Shown piece by piece: positions 27,601 through 42,600 of a stretch of 64,000 bases of DNA (position 1 is its first letter; every line of letters begins with the position of its first letter). The translations under genes and the position numbers were made by a program. Source of the stretch: Varroa destructor (taxonomy: Eukaryota; Arthropoda; Arachnida; Mesostigmata; Varroidae); contig NW_019211459.1 of the NCBI RefSeq assembly GCF_002443255.2, positions 19,278,524 to 19,342,523 of the forward strand, in the 5' to 3' direction. Below the pieces are notes generated by a model. The model worked only from the letters and a program-made list of their open reading frames with translations, did not search any database and had not been told where the DNA came from.

Positions 27601-30600
27601 ACACTGGCACTGCGCCAAGTAGCGCCCGCCAGTCTGGCGTCGGTCCACGACACCCCTGTTTGATATTCGGCCTTCGCAGCACTTTGAACCCCCGTATCAT
27701 TTCCCTTACAACATTGCTGCACCTCCATATAACAGCGAGGCAAAAAGCCATGACAAAAACTTCGCTATTTTACCATTCACAAGGGACATGTAGGTAAAGC
27801 GGAGGGTAGCAAAAACAGCACAGCAAAGACACGCTCACAGAAACAAGCGTTTTATGGCGGGCACAGAAGAAACCCTACCTTGACACGGTGCGGAGAGAAT
27901 ATTTCTCGGGCTGTTTGACTGTCTTGACAGCCATAGGAACGATAAAATAGTGCGTAAGCTAAAACGATACACGTGACAACAAAGTAAGAAGGATGAAATT
28001 CTAATTGTCGGCTTCTGCTCGGTCCTGCACAATTTTCTCAGTTGTTTAATTGTTTTTTTCAACGTAACCGACCGAACACTACGAGCAGAATAATTCGCAT
28101 CAAAATTGTCAAAAAGAAGCATCTTGAGGCAGTTTTATCCGACAATGCATCTTCATAATTTTTCTACGGAAATGTCACTCATATTCAGGGCGCTGTATTT
28201 TGTGTCCGAATGAATTCCAACTATTTTAGCAGATCTACTGCTGCCAAACCTTAGCTTTCAGATGACGCCGACGGCCTTTGACTTGAAGCCATTTAGGTAG
28301 AAAAACGGGTCATACGTGTTTTAACAATTTGCTGTGTATGTACGTTTACACAGGCGTGATTTGCGCCATATTTGTTACAAGCGTAGTACGTTTCCTTACG
28401 AACGCACTTTCAGTGGAAACGATCCGTTATTACACCCAGTAATGTTATTTCCACTTCTTTATGTATAGGAAGGTTCCAGCGCATTTAGCTATGTCGTTTT
28501 TGTTTTGTCGCGTTACGCTATCTATATTAATGTATATCAAGATGTGCTTTTTTGCAACCCATATTTATTCTCAGATTTTAATATATTGAACCATCCTAGG
28601 TCTAGACGATGAGATATTACTATAAAGGTCATCTAAAAGCGGGCCTACAGCTTGACTGGGCCTACCTTAGTTTACTGATCCTGTTACCAGGTGTCTCTCT
28701 CGATCGGCTGTCTGCTATCCGCTCTGGCTTATTTTCCAACAAATTTAACTAATGCCATGTTTAAAATCAGCGATGGCCACACGTTCATGGCTAGCATAGT
28801 AGCAACGCGCCCGAAGACACGCACATTGACAACCCAAACCGCGGCTCCCTCGTATAAATCTATCTATGTGTGAAAACATTAGCCGAGCTGACTATATATT
28901 TATAACCTTATGAAAGAAACTGTTTACATAATTATTAGGCAAATTAGGTATCAGTCTTCTCAGACAAGGTGATAGAGGTTCATCGCTAGCCTGTAGAATT
29001 TTCCCAAAAAACCTAGGCTGCCGAGACAATAAATTAGCTTATAAAAGCAATACCTCGCCATTCGGCTGGTCACTGAGTCGACTGTGTATTTCAGCGTCGT
29101 ATTTTTTTTTACTAGGTGCTTTGCTGGCCACCTCACATATCATATATGTATGTATATGATGCATGAAAAAGCACGTTTAGGGCCCGTTGCTAAGCCTGAA
29201 TAGCCCAAGCGATGGTAGCAATATGTTGCCATTTTCTTCATTATAATTAGGTATCAGAGAAAGAAAAGTTTGTGACTTAGTCAAAAGTAGCAATACGGTA
29301 TGCTTCTATTTATACTAGCCAATATTTTTAAAAAGATAAGCCACTGGAAAGTTTGTACTGCGGTCTATCTCCGATTGAGACCACACGGCATTATCTGATA
29401 CATTAGCTTTATAAAAACAGTAGGCTAGACTTTGGACTATCGGCTGATCCTTCACTATCGGACGCTTCGACCACACTTGCCTCCGTGTTTCATCCTCGCC
29501 AACCCCTTTCTTGCTCTACACTATACCAATTTATTGATATGAATTAAATCCCGTTCGTAAACTGTTAACCAACTATACGCTTTCGAAGAGGTGCCGGCAA
29601 TTCCCGTTCGTCACAATGTCACTGCGATTCTACGCCAAGAGATTTACGTGGCCCCAATGCAAAACGCGTTCCTTCGTCGTGTGTAATTTACGGTGAAACA
29701 TAGTTGTTTTTTTTTTTATCGTTTCGTCACGTCATGGCTCATTGCGCTAGGAACGAATTTAGACGGCGATCGTACTCGGTGCAGTATAGTGTATTGTGAT
29801 AAAGCCATGAATGACACGCAAAGAGCCGGCGCCACCACCGAATCCATTGGCTGACACAGCTTGTCGATGATAGCAGAGGTGCTCAGAAACCTCCTCAGCC
29901 AATGACGAGAATTTGCCAAAACATTTGATTGGGTTAAATCAAAGTCCCCTATAGTGTCAAATATTCTACCGGTACGTGTTTGCTAATATATATATATATA
30001 TTGTCTTGTGTGATGTGAGAGCTATCGGTCTGACTCTAAACCCCACTGGCAGACAATATATCATTAGAATATACATATATTCTAATCATTAAGGAGGAAG
30101 GGACACATTATCTGATACAGAAATGTACTCTAATCAGCTTTTTCAGATTGCACACATGATAATAATAATAATAAGGCACCAACAAATTTACGATGCGGTT
30201 GATCTTTACAGATAAAGTGTAAAGCTAGATAAAAACATCTCTGGCAGAACGGTATACATAGAATTAGCCACTCAAAGACTAGCACATACGCTGTTCTTCG
30301 CGGTTCAGTTTGTTTTCGCTCAAGATCATTAGTTGTGCGATAGACTTTTAAATAGCTGAGTATTGATATTGAAACATGTTTTTGTCCCAGAACCTACTTT
30401 CTTTGAATAAAGTTGTCGACGTAAGCCGCTAAACCAGCGCCTCCAAGTGACCAAGCCTTCATTCGTTTTGTCAAAACAAACGTCTGAGAAACGCTAGCAG
30501 AAGATACAAAGGAAGGCTAGGATGTCTTCATATTTCGTCATTCTCGCTAACCTTTAGATATCTTCTATAATTTGCCTCGTATTTACTTGTTCTGATTAGT

Positions 30601-33600
30601 TTTTAATAAATTTACTCACAATTTAAGTTTACATCAAAAGAAAATATGCGCCCATATTGCTGGCCCAACGGGTCTTCTTTGTCGCTAGTTGATAACATTG
30701 TTCTAGACATCAGACTGTACTTTGCGACAGTTTCAAACCACGGGATAGTGGCCGATGCGAGAGCTATCAGTTTGACTCTAAAATTTGGGCATTAGCAGAC
30801 GAAAAATGTAAAACGTCTTTGACACTTGGGAAGAGACAAATGATAAAGACTTAAGGGATCTTCCTAACTCTATGCGAAAGATGGAAGAAGTACATTTGTT
30901 AGAAAACAAATGAGCTTGTATAGCCAAGAGATACGAAACCCGTATTACAGAACAACAGTGGCACATTTTTAGGTGGCGAGGTTGGATATGCGGTAAATTA
31001 CGATCCGCATATTTGGCCAATCGTGTTTGTAACGCCGGTTGGAAGTAAAGTTCCACAAGCAATTCCGTTGCAAATTATAGTTTGTGAGGTATTTGGCAAA
31101 AAAGAAAACTTCATTGACAGAACTTGTTGGCGCCGCTGAATCGGTTAGTAAGGTACGAAACTTATTTCAGGGAATGCATATATGCGTTACAAAGGAATAC
31201 CTATAAAGCGACAAAAACCTATTTTTATTTTCTAAAAGAAGTCCTACGCAGCCTGTTTGTTAGTGTATCATTTCCGCATCGTTTTGAACCTGGCTGTTGC
31301 ATTTTGAGCCTTAGGTTTATATAAAAACCAGTGAATCGTCCAATTAATGCATGTAACTGACTTTTTTTTTAGCAATGTACGTATTCGATTACCGAGATAC
31401 TATAGAATATCGGTGAGTTACCATAAGCAATAGTGGAACACTTTAAATTTATGCATGTCAGTAATCTGACGAGTCAAGACGTTTACGTCATTGGTTGAAC
31501 CTAATCTCCATCTCTAGAAATAAAAGTACAGAAACAGCGCGGGCTTAGAAATGTTCATATGTAAAATACGTTTGTACAAAGAAAAATAACTTGACCTACT
31601 GCGTGCTCTTATCGTATTGATTTGTACTTAACCTAAACCACAAAATCCTGTGCAAACTTTAACCTATACCTGTAATGGCATGAACGTACAACGTTGGATA
31701 TAAATGAATCTAGTGATTTGTTTTGGTGGGTTCTGTTAACCCGTCCCGCTAAAAAGCGAATAATCTTATCTCAAGGTTGACTAGATCAGCCGGCTATAGC
31801 TTAGAAATCGTACTGAGATAGGCGATCAATTTGCACAGGAAGTAGCAGGTACATGTGGTCACGCCAGGTCTAGTTGACTCATCCTGTCCATTTTCCAATT
31901 CATTCAGACTACGGCCAGTTCCGAGATCAGAGAACAGTGCCGAAACCACTGCTAACTGACCACCAGCAGCGATCCCAATAACAGTTAACCGCTCACCGGC
32001 GCCCGTTAACCTACGGCCAAGCGAAGTAAAGCAACATTGCACGCCCCGCCGACTCTTTTTGTAAAGAACAGCCAGTCTGAAACCGTAACATCGTACATTT
32101 GTGACCCCATTTTGGCCGAATGAAACGACACCGTCATCCTCGAGCTTGCCCTAAGGCAGGCGTGGTAAGGTGGCGACTGACCAGCTCGAAGCGCTGCCAC
32201 AGCCTTCGTGTCAGCGAAAATAGAGGGAGCACATAGACACACAGCGAGAGTGAAGACGAGACAGGGAGCGTACCGTGAACACACCCCCAGCAGAGAAGCC
32301 TAGGTCGTTTTCGCCTAGGTTCACTGGTAGAGCAGACGACAGAAACATGGAAAAAAAGGATGACAAAGTAGGTAGGTAGAACAGACTGCTACCACTCCGG
32401 TTGCTGCTGCTCAGAGGACAGATGATAAATCTCTCTGAGAACGATGCTGCTGATCATTGTGTACAACGGTGAGAAATACCCTTTCAGAGATCTCGGCAAT
32501 GAGTAACAGTCTATAATGAGACACTAACAGTGTCAACTACAGCAGTCGTGACCACACGAGAGTTGGTGTTGTCGACGGCAAACCTTAACGGTCACAGCAT
32601 TAGCGGACTGACCGAGGCCGCAGCAACACGAATGCGCTTAAGGCCAGCATTGTATACACATTAACGTAATTGAGCATAGACTATATCCCGGCGTCCGTAT
32701 GTCGTTGGACGTGCGTGGCTGTGCACTGATACGTGATGTTGCAAGGACACGCTACCAAAGAAGAAAAACATCGACAAGGGACGAAAACGGATAGAAGAAA
32801 CATAATGGCGAATCACAACTACAAGCAGCATCGGTCTAACAAAGGGCAATGAAAACATTAAAGTAGCCTGATCGTACTGCTTGAGTAGTATAGGCTTTGC
32901 TAGTGACAATGGGTAGGCGAACATCTGCGAGTGCGCTTTACAGCGGCCACTGGCCGCATCTGCCTTCCGCGAAGCAGACGATAGACGTAGAAAGAGATCG
33001 TACCCGACTATTACTAATACACTGACAACAAATGAAGGCGACGATGACGGCAGTACAACAACAACAATGGTCAGCGTAATAACGGAGCCTATCGCCTTCT
33101 TTTTTCCGTAGCTTGGCACATCTACTATGTCAGTCAGTTGTAAAGGGGCGTTCCACGATAACTCATCCATTTGTCCATCAGATATATGCGAACGCGGTGA
33201 ATGCGCGCGGAGGTCGCACGATCCTCATGAGCCGCCCAATATTCGGTAGTTTGCCCATATATGTATAATAGTGCAATAAAAAGGTCATCATCAACAGGAA
33301 AGTAACAAAAATTAGGCAATGTGCCAGAAATGGCCAAGGGTAGCTAAGGTAATATCTTCCTAGTGGTCATGTCATAGATTGAATGGTAGCGATAGGTTGC
33401 ACAGAAACGAGCATTAGCACCCGTTTGGTACAAATAACCATTTGTCAATGGACAAAACTATTAGTTCAAGACCGTTCATGTTTCATACTGGTCTCTATCG
33501 CAGTCGTATGGTTCGGTGAGGAGAAATTCAGTAGAAATACCTTTTTGTTTGGACTCGGGCGATCTTTCCTCACATATTGAATATGCAACTACGGGTACAC

Positions 33601-36600
33601 ATATATAAGACAGTTAAGGGTATTTTTTGTTGGTACGTAGAACAGACGCGAGAGATAAAACCAGATAAATACGTACAGGCTCAAATTTACGGTTGTTGAT
33701 TATGGTGAAATTGCGCTTAGCTCATTGATTGGGTGCAGAACTCGGATTCGGGATCAGATTCGCTTACCTCGAAAATCCGCTTATCAATGCCTTTGATCTT
33801 CGTATACCCTTTTGGTAAGAATTCCTTAAGCTCAAGGAAACCTGCTTTGTGTTTTCCCTCAACATGGTCTCCAAACTGGATCTGGCACTGCAAACCTGCA
33901 AATTCGCAAGCCTCTTCCACAGTTACTGGATGCGTCGTATTCAAGATTGCGTCTCTCGCCTGGAACAATTAGAAATATAGTAAAAAATGAATCTTCATTT
34001 TGAAGCAGGTAGTATTACTATTACGAAGGAGAATGTTGCTGAATGAGTTTTGGGTCTTGGCCAATTAACAACGAGCTGTCGCTTGTAGAGAAATAGAAAA
34101 AGAAGACGATAGGAAAAATCAAACTAACAGATGAAATACCTGAACGTAAACTAAATTAAGCTGAACGGGGTCTCGTGAGTCGACATTTGAATCGCTGAAA
34201 AAATATTTTCGACGAAGTGTCAACGTTTCATCCTCAACGATGCCTAGTTCACGGAGTGTCTTGCAGTGATCCACCTGAAATAACAAAAAGTATAGCCATG
34301 GCTCTACATCAATCGTATATGTATACACTGAATGAAGTATGAAATGGCATATTCAAACGTTTTCGAATAATAGAAGAATTTATCTAACAGTCTAGCTCGC
34401 AATGAGATGCCAATCTTCAGTGAACATTATCCTATTTAATCTGTCCATTGAGCTGAAACACACGTTTACTTTGGGGTCGGTTCTGTGCGTGCAGTTTGAG
34501 TAAAGGGTCGTTGAGGGCCTTCCATTAGATTTCAAATAATTTGATGTAAGTACTGTTATTCATTTTCCTACATTCAGCCTATATCAGGACAGGGCTTCGA
34601 CATTTCTTGTCCACAACCGGAATTTTAATTAACGCCGCAAGCGAATTAAGAAGCTTTTTGTCATACCCTTACATAATATATCTCTACGTGTTTCTCGAAT
34701 AGTAAAAACAATGTCCCCTCAGTCAAGTGGTTTCAAAGTTCGTCACTGGTTTACATAAAAATGTCCATTAAAATCGTAAGAAAGCCTCATAGTGTCTTTC
34801 TGGTGGGCGCATTACCAATGCTACGCTCAGCAAGCTGCTCTGACGTTCAGACATTCACGCAAAACGGCAGTGGCAGAACAAACATTGGACGGCAACTCCG
34901 AACAACTGTGAAAAGACGTACTTCAAAATGTACCAGTATTACCCACGCACTCAGTTGGTCCGTAAGACTCGTCCGACATTAGATAGTTTCGAGAACTGAA
35001 CATAGAGATGCGCCATTATGATGTCAAAACAGTCGACACTCTAGAGACAGAAAAGCAACAAAGATTAATTACATAGCAGTAGCCGGATGGTACCGCTAAC
35101 CGAGACAATAACAAAGCTAGTTTTGCCGTATAGCTTCAATATAAGGTAGGCAGTCACAAAGTACAAACGGTCAGTACTGTGATCAGCTCTGCTGTTTGCA
35201 TGAATATCTGCGATAGTCACGCTGTTGGAAATAAACACCAGCACGAGTTGTCTTACTCATAGATGAGACATGTTTAACAGCTAATATTATTGTTCTATGT
35301 AATAATATGTTCTTGTTTATAACTACCGACAACGAGTGTCATCTATTGCTTTAGCAACCTTCATAATCTGCATCAGCAGACAAACCTCTTCACACGCAAA
35401 TGGGGTCTATCATTATGACGTTTGCCCTACGTTTTTACGACGATTAATCTGTTGAAATGCTCGGCGTCAACGTTACGCAATGACGAACGATTTCGAAATT
35501 CGCATTTGTTTTTACTGCAATTCCATGAACGTGCATAAATGGTTGAAGTCGCAAAAACAGTAACAATGCATGGTCAAACGCGACATCTAGGTTCGCTGCC
35601 AAAAAAAGTGAAGCAAAGTGCCACACCGTTTGTACCGCAATAACCTGTACAGAAATCCTCCTTTACCGTGCTTGATTTCTCACGTAGCGTCCTGCGCTTG
35701 CGAATGTGCTATTAAAGGCAGGCGCTGGCCTTGCCCTCATTCGACCTTACTTCATTTTACACGTTAAATTTCCCGTCAAGGGTAACTCAAACACTACAAT
35801 GTTGCGTAGAGCGTTGCGGCTACAATGAGGTACCTGTGGACGCCAGAAGCTTTTGCCTAACTCACCCAGTTAAGGTCGTCATCGGTCTTGAGTTTTTTCT
35901 TGAGCGTTTGCATTTTATCTTTTCGTCGTAATGTAAGTGTGCTCGTTCTCTCTTTTTCGTTGAGGTCTTCCTCGCGAGGTTCCTTGGGAACGTCGCGTAC
36001 CAATGAGAACTCCTCATGGTTTGTAATGCCTGCATATAAGGAACAACAGTTCGAATGGACAAAGATGTTAAAGGCGACAAAGTTGCTAAGATATCTAACA
36101 TGCTTAAATTGATTCAGCTACATCAGGGGAGCTTCTTCCGGTCAGCAAGATCTACTAAGCCTCAATTTTACTGTCATGTTTATATTTATGTGGAGCATCT
36201 TCGCAACATGTTAGGCTTAAATAAGCTACGTGAACTTATTTGTGAATTTATTCAACCGTTCTTCTTGAAGTGACGCGAGAACAGCCAGCGCTGAACTCGT
36301 ACTTCTTAATAGACATTAATTAAAGCCCAGATATCAAGCAGAAAAACGTTATATCAATTAGCGTTGAACGTACTAATTAAGCCGAATCGAATTTCCAGTA
36401 GTCGAAAGGATCCAAATTCGACTTCCTTCCTCTCCCGCCCATTTGAGATACCCCCTATACAACATAGGACTGTTTCCCAGTTCCTCCCTCAACCCGAAGC
36501 CATTTCAATCATTAACGCATACACATCTAGGCCAACACATCACAGACGCGTGTCGACTGTCGCGACCATAATAATACTAACAAGCTTCGGCTGGTCATCA

Positions 36601-39600
36601 ATCACTCAAACTCAAGGGCGGAAACAGCGACAGGGCCACTGTCAGTCCTTCTCCGTTCAAGGAGTTAGTAGAACATAGCAGGAAAAGATACTGGGAACCC
36701 CTGTCACGACACCACGCCGCACCAATCGTACCAAACGATAGTCTGTCATAGGCAGCAGTCAGTGGCATTATTCGTTTGTTACAACTCACAGCCACGAACT
36801 CGCCGTGAGGCCCACCCGGCTGGTGTTGCATTTGTCATCAAAACCGCGTGACCAGAGGTAGAGCGGCCACAGCATATTCGTGGGCGCGTCATGACCGCCA
36901 ACCCATCGTTTCCTAGAAAAGACAGTCAAGCGTGGCAAATACTCTTGTAAGCTTGCCCAGTAAGGCAATAAACCCAGCGTCGTCTTTCCTATTCTATGTT
37001 CGTGGGCGCTATTTTTTCACTTGGAAAGATAAAACAAAACCAAGCGATAACCAGTTAGGCAATTTAAGCCAATAGAAGAGTTGGCTAGGTATCAAACAGG
37101 GACGTGCCGCGAAAGCAAATTGCGAGGCCAGGTCAGCGAGCAATTGACTGATTCGGACCTGGAACACAAGACTGCAACGTGTTGTTCGACAGGTGTTACA
37201 ATCTGCTAATTAACGATGACGCATATATCTGCGCGATTCCTGATCCGTAAACTTAATCCGCTAACAAAGTTAACTTATCTTGCTGGCTTCACTACTTGAG
37301 GTATTTAAAATCCACATAAGGCGACACTATATTGGAGAAAAAACGATTACAAGGATATCTCAGAGAAACCCTTCTGTTTGAACGCTTCAACTGCTTATGG
37401 AAAAGATAGTGGCTTTTTGACAGCAAAAGGTTTTCCAGCTCGTGTGAACTCGACGGAATAATCTGTCTAGATCACAGACGGCCCGTGGTACCAAACACAA
37501 CAGGCCATGGCCTATAAGAGTGATCGTGACAGCAGACACAAACAGGCCACATGCCCTGTTTCCGCCAGTTTAGTTCAGTCCACGATTGCTGATGGCGTGT
37601 AGGAAGGCCTCGCGGGTCGGGCAGCAGAAGAAGACTGCCAATGACAAAATGGCATAGAACAGCAAAGGACACACCACGATCGAAAAAAAACCGAAGATGT
37701 ACTGCCTCACGCCTGTTATTCTAGTGCTAGCTAACTGCATCCTTCATCGGACGATGGCCAAAGCCAGGCGGAGAACCCTGTGGGCAGACCGTCATGCAAG
37801 AGAGCAGGACGCGAGCACGTTCTGTTTACAATTTCGCTAGCTCAGACCAATATATGCTGCAATAAGCGTTCAATTGGATGTGCTATAATACTTGTCTGGC
37901 ATGGCTATATATATGATTGGTCATTGGGATAGCATGGAGTTAGCCATTTCAAAGATAACGTTTGACTTGAATGCTAAGTGTTTTAACATCAACACCGGCC
38001 TTCTAACAAACAAATGGTCCTCTCGCCGAAATTTCGTTTATATCTTTCAGCGTCTCTCACTAACTGGTTAAGGGTCGTAGGTATGGATCGTTCTCGGTAT
38101 TCATTTATATGTTCGGTTTATATGGTGACTACGTCAACCATATTTTGAGGCTATGTTTTCACTGTAAATGAGAACATTAGCTGGTATATCCGTAGTATTC
38201 TTTCTATCAGGTATCACTATAACGCGTAATAAAACGAAAATGATCCCCTATAAGCTAGCACTCTGTAGGAAACTCTATAGGTCAACATATTAACATAATA
38301 TACGACAAATAGTACCACAGCCTGTGAAGACAGCTCTCACTGCCGACAGATCTTACGATGCTAACAGCCATGAGACGTGAGATACTCGTTATTAAGCAAT
38401 CAAAATTATAGCTAATTTATTATTTCGACGCAGGTAAACTCAAATGACGCTCCCTTCAATTTAGTCGTCCTATATTCATACTGGTCAGGATGAGCACGCT
38501 TTTTGACGACGTTTTTAGTTCAACAGTGGAACGCTATACTATATAAAATAATTAATAATTACGATATAGGGCAGAACGGAAAAAAAATTGCCAAGATTAC
38601 GATATTCCTTTTACATAGAACTGCTCTTTCGTTGTAGATCAGATGATTGCTTTCGAAGCTGAGCGAATCTGTTATGTTTGTTTTGTTTTTTTCTGTGTAT
38701 ACAAAACTTACCTATTTTAGAGCAAATAACAACCATCATATTGGCCACAGGTTGCGAGTCGTCAACGAGGACTGTTTTGAGGGTACCATCAAGAAGCCGA
38801 ATGCGAAGGTTTCGCATTTTCTTTCGGTATTCTAATAAGTCCTGAAAACGCAGAAGATGCTTAATTCATGTATCGAACGAGAAAACGTTTGCTTGACTAT
38901 AGACCATTGACCAAATCTACTTCGCAAAGAAAGCACTCCTCGTTAGGGACCGAAGTTCACCGGACCAAAAGAGAGCTGAATAATAATAATAATAATAAGC
39001 GGTGTAATTTTTAACATATCCGAACTTCATAAGGTGTTTTTAGGAAAATTTAGGTGCGTGTGCAGGAAAATGCCTAGATCTCGGAGTTGTCCGTCACGAG
39101 TATATACACGAGTTACTTAAGCAATAGAGGCTAATGGACAGCCGTTCTTACTTAAAGAAACCAATTCCTAGCTATCAAACACTCAACAGTTATTAGTACA
39201 CACTAAGAACAACTAAGGCGATAACGTACTTGACCCCCAAATAGCTCGAAAAGACTCCGCGGCTTCAACAAGCATCTAGTAACCTGGTAGTTCATCGAAA
39301 ACGTTTTTGAATGATTTGACACAACGAGAGATTTAAACGCTATGATTAGTAGTCAATTTTAAAAATGAAGAAATTTTCGGTCAGAATCTGGTCTTGTGCA
39401 TAATATAAAGTGCTTGCTATAGAGTAGACAACTGAAAACGATCGAATTTGCCCGAAAGCATCGAATCAGACGATACTTAGCCAAAAAAAAAAGTTACCAC
39501 ATTCAATTTCTCCATGTACGTGTCCTATTACCTACAATTGTATGTACTTTAAATTGAATGGTGTTCATTTCTAGTGCAGTATAGAGGCTTTCCGCCTAGC

Positions 39601-42600
39601 GACAAAGTAGTCTTTGTTTCATTTAAGGTTCACTTCTCTCGCTGTCAGAACTAGACAGCCGACTATAGGAGGCGTTCAAATAACGACATATATCAATAAT
39701 AGGGCAGAAGTGTTGCTTGCTCATAAACCTGAAGCGTTCAAGATGCCTCATAGTAGGCCAACGCAGATATTTTTTTTTTCGTTCTCCTGTCTCACGAGAG
39801 GGTGACACGGCAGGTTGCAGTCCACTCTCAGGAGGGCGTGGGTCGTCAACTCATCATCGCAAGATTCGCGAATGCGAAAATCATGCTTTTTACTAAATCA
39901 CCCACTTAGCAAAGTTTCTACTCTACGCGCGATCGAGCTAGAACTAAACGAGCAGTAAGATGTTAAAATAATACATAGTGTACACGTTGGCATCCATTTA
40001 ACGTAATCGCCTGTATTAAATGGCTTAAAAGGAGTGCCTGGCTATGCTATGTCCCTGATCGCACAAATATTGGGGCAGCCAAATGGCTAAAGCGAACATT
40101 CTAACGCATCCCTTGTCATAAAACAACAAAAAAAAAAAAAACAACATATACATTATTGTACCCGAATTCATATGGAACAGGTTTCTCCCTGTAAACATCC
40201 GCTAATACAGTATTGAAATGGTTTGAATATAGCTGATGTGAGCAGATTACGTGAATTTTCACATGAAATCTTGAGATCTTAGCGTAAATTGGTTCGATTG
40301 AAAATGAATATACACTAATACGTAATAAATTGAATACTGCTAAGGATAAGTTGCGCAAGGTTTTCATGTTCATGCTGGCTGAATGTTCATTTATAGCTGT
40401 TAGGACATGAACTAAACTAACACGGGGATAAGGCCTCCAGATAGGTCGCGAAGGCGAGATGTTAGAAGTACGAAGTAAAGCTATCTATGGCAAATCGATA
40501 TAGGAGCATGCACAATAACAGTGGACAGTAAACCGCATGTCTGGCTACACTGTCCATTGGGCAATTTAATTGACCCCTGCTGCGTATGAACCTACAAATG
40601 GGGCATGGTCAGATATGTCCTCGTAACATCTATACGGGGTTTTAATATGTGCTTAAGCATCTAAAGGCACTCAAATGTCCAAGTAAAAGATGACGATGAA
40701 ATAGAACAAACTGTTTTCATTCCCTTATAAGCTACTAGTAATTTAATTAAACATACGCTTTTTCATTAAGCAATGCATTATCATAAAATGTTCTCCGATC
40801 ATAGGTTTATTGCTAGCTAAAGGGTGCACAGTTCGCAAATAGAGACTGAATATTACACTTGAGCGGATTTAAACTACCCTAAGGGTCCTTAATTCCACTC
40901 TGCTGGATCATTGAATTGAAACCTCGATCATGAACGGAAAACATCGAAGGCTCACACCTGACGGGATATCACTAACTAAAAAAAAAAAAAAGCAAACAGG
41001 CTGTCATCCCAAATTTATCACTGCTTTCCGCTGTGCCACAGTCAAGCTAGTGTCAGCTTGAAATTGATTCTTGGAAGGAACAAAGCGAGTAGCAGAACGC
41101 AGCGGGATGAGAGAGACTAATTTTTTCTGGAGAGACTTGATCAAGTTCTATCCTAAGCAATTCGTGAACCTTTTTAAGAAGAAGGGATTCTGATACGCTA
41201 TTTTATTTCGAGCAGCGACACCAGTTACTACTTTAACTACATATATATTATTTAAACGAAAGCCATATTTGGTCTGAATTTGTTACAAAGGAACAGGCAG
41301 GCAATATCGACTAAATCATAAGGCATTGCTAGCCAACGAGCAAATATTTCCTAGCACAAAACAGATCCACTCAGCAATGGCCTATCAGGACATAAATACG
41401 AGACATCCGTCTGGTTTTCAGTCATAGTTAGCTGCTGCGTCCTTCTCGTTTCTTCGTCGGACAGCATATCGCTGTTTCCAGACTCAAAGATGGCTGGTTC
41501 ACGGCGCAGTGGCGTAAATACAAATTAAGTTCCTACTTTTAAGTGACTATATCACTATCATTTCACTGCGGGTAACAGGTCTTAATAGAAAAACACTTGA
41601 TAACATTATCACGACTCATCAGCTGGTACGCGTAACAATGCCATCTAACGTGGACGCTGCAATGGCGAACAACTGCTATACACCTTCCGATACGGAACCC
41701 TTTCTGCTTTTAAATTCTTAACTTTGCTTATATACAAAATACGCAAGTCCTTTTTGTTAAATAGTGTATGGTATAACTAGGCTCAGGTATTCAGGTTCAA
41801 ATGAAAATAACTATTACCAAAAAACGTTAAACTATACACCTAAATTCGATTGTTGTAGGACGGTCGCTGTGTGCTAGCCTTCATTATCAACAGATACAGC
41901 CTATTGCGAATATCCGTTGCTTAATTCTAGTTGTCATCGTCAAAACGTTTCATTTTCTATATATATTTTAACAATGACACTAATATCAATACAAATAGGA
42001 TTTATTTGCTTTACACCTCGGCCTCATATAGGAGCATGTTCTATTATATTAATCTATTATGTTATTGCCGCGCGCCCTAGTACCTATACGTACGGTTTAG
42101 ACCAGTCCGCGTCTGGTTAGTTCCTTGAAAACTTCCGAATATGGCCATAACACCCGCTTAAAAGCTGGTCAAGGTGTGCTACCGCGAAGTTCTTTAGTCA
42201 TCTACGGCACTTTCCCTGGAACGTTGCAACACCTGTTCTGTTCGCTCAAATTGAATCTTTTTTTTTTCCGTTAAAACCAGCCCCGTTAAGCCTTTCCCGT
42301 GCGCATCTCGCTATCTCTGCAATCGATCGCCCTTTCTAATTACAGCTTCCTTAAATGAGGACAGATGTTTGAATACACGCGTATAGCCTTCTAGGCTTCA
42401 GACTCAGGCGCAAGCTGTCATACTCCTTTCAACCTGTGGATACATGCTGACGCCAATATCGAAATACTTCAGTGGCCGCTATACAGTTTTTTGAATGCCT
42501 GCATTCACCCCCTTCTGGGGTGTCAAAACATGATCGTGGCTTCAGCGTGGGCTAGGGCAATCCGCAACAAAGCTGCGTTTCCGTTCATTCCATAAAAGAG

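Larger units (their letters stand above)
26103..33767 (-). other. Talin intron 6 (7.7 kb)
   Basis: The largest intron, separating F2 from F3. Open frames in it are short. The best-looking one (32006-32284 minus) has a hydrophobic N-terminal stretch but starts with GTG and has no recognisable domain. It holds a repeat pair (30012 and 30754), an AT run at 29985-30001 and a small palindrome. I see no nested gene. Confidence 0.8.

Noticed and set aside
32006..32284. Minus-strand frame with a signal-peptide-like start, inside talin intron 6
   Set aside because: The apparent start codon is GTG. The hydrophobic stretch alone is weak evidence, and the downstream sequence matches no known secreted family.
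37564..37579. GCCAGTTTAGTTCAG shared with 59641-59655
   Set aside because: A 15-base exact match is expected by chance a few times in a window of this size, and similarity does not extend.
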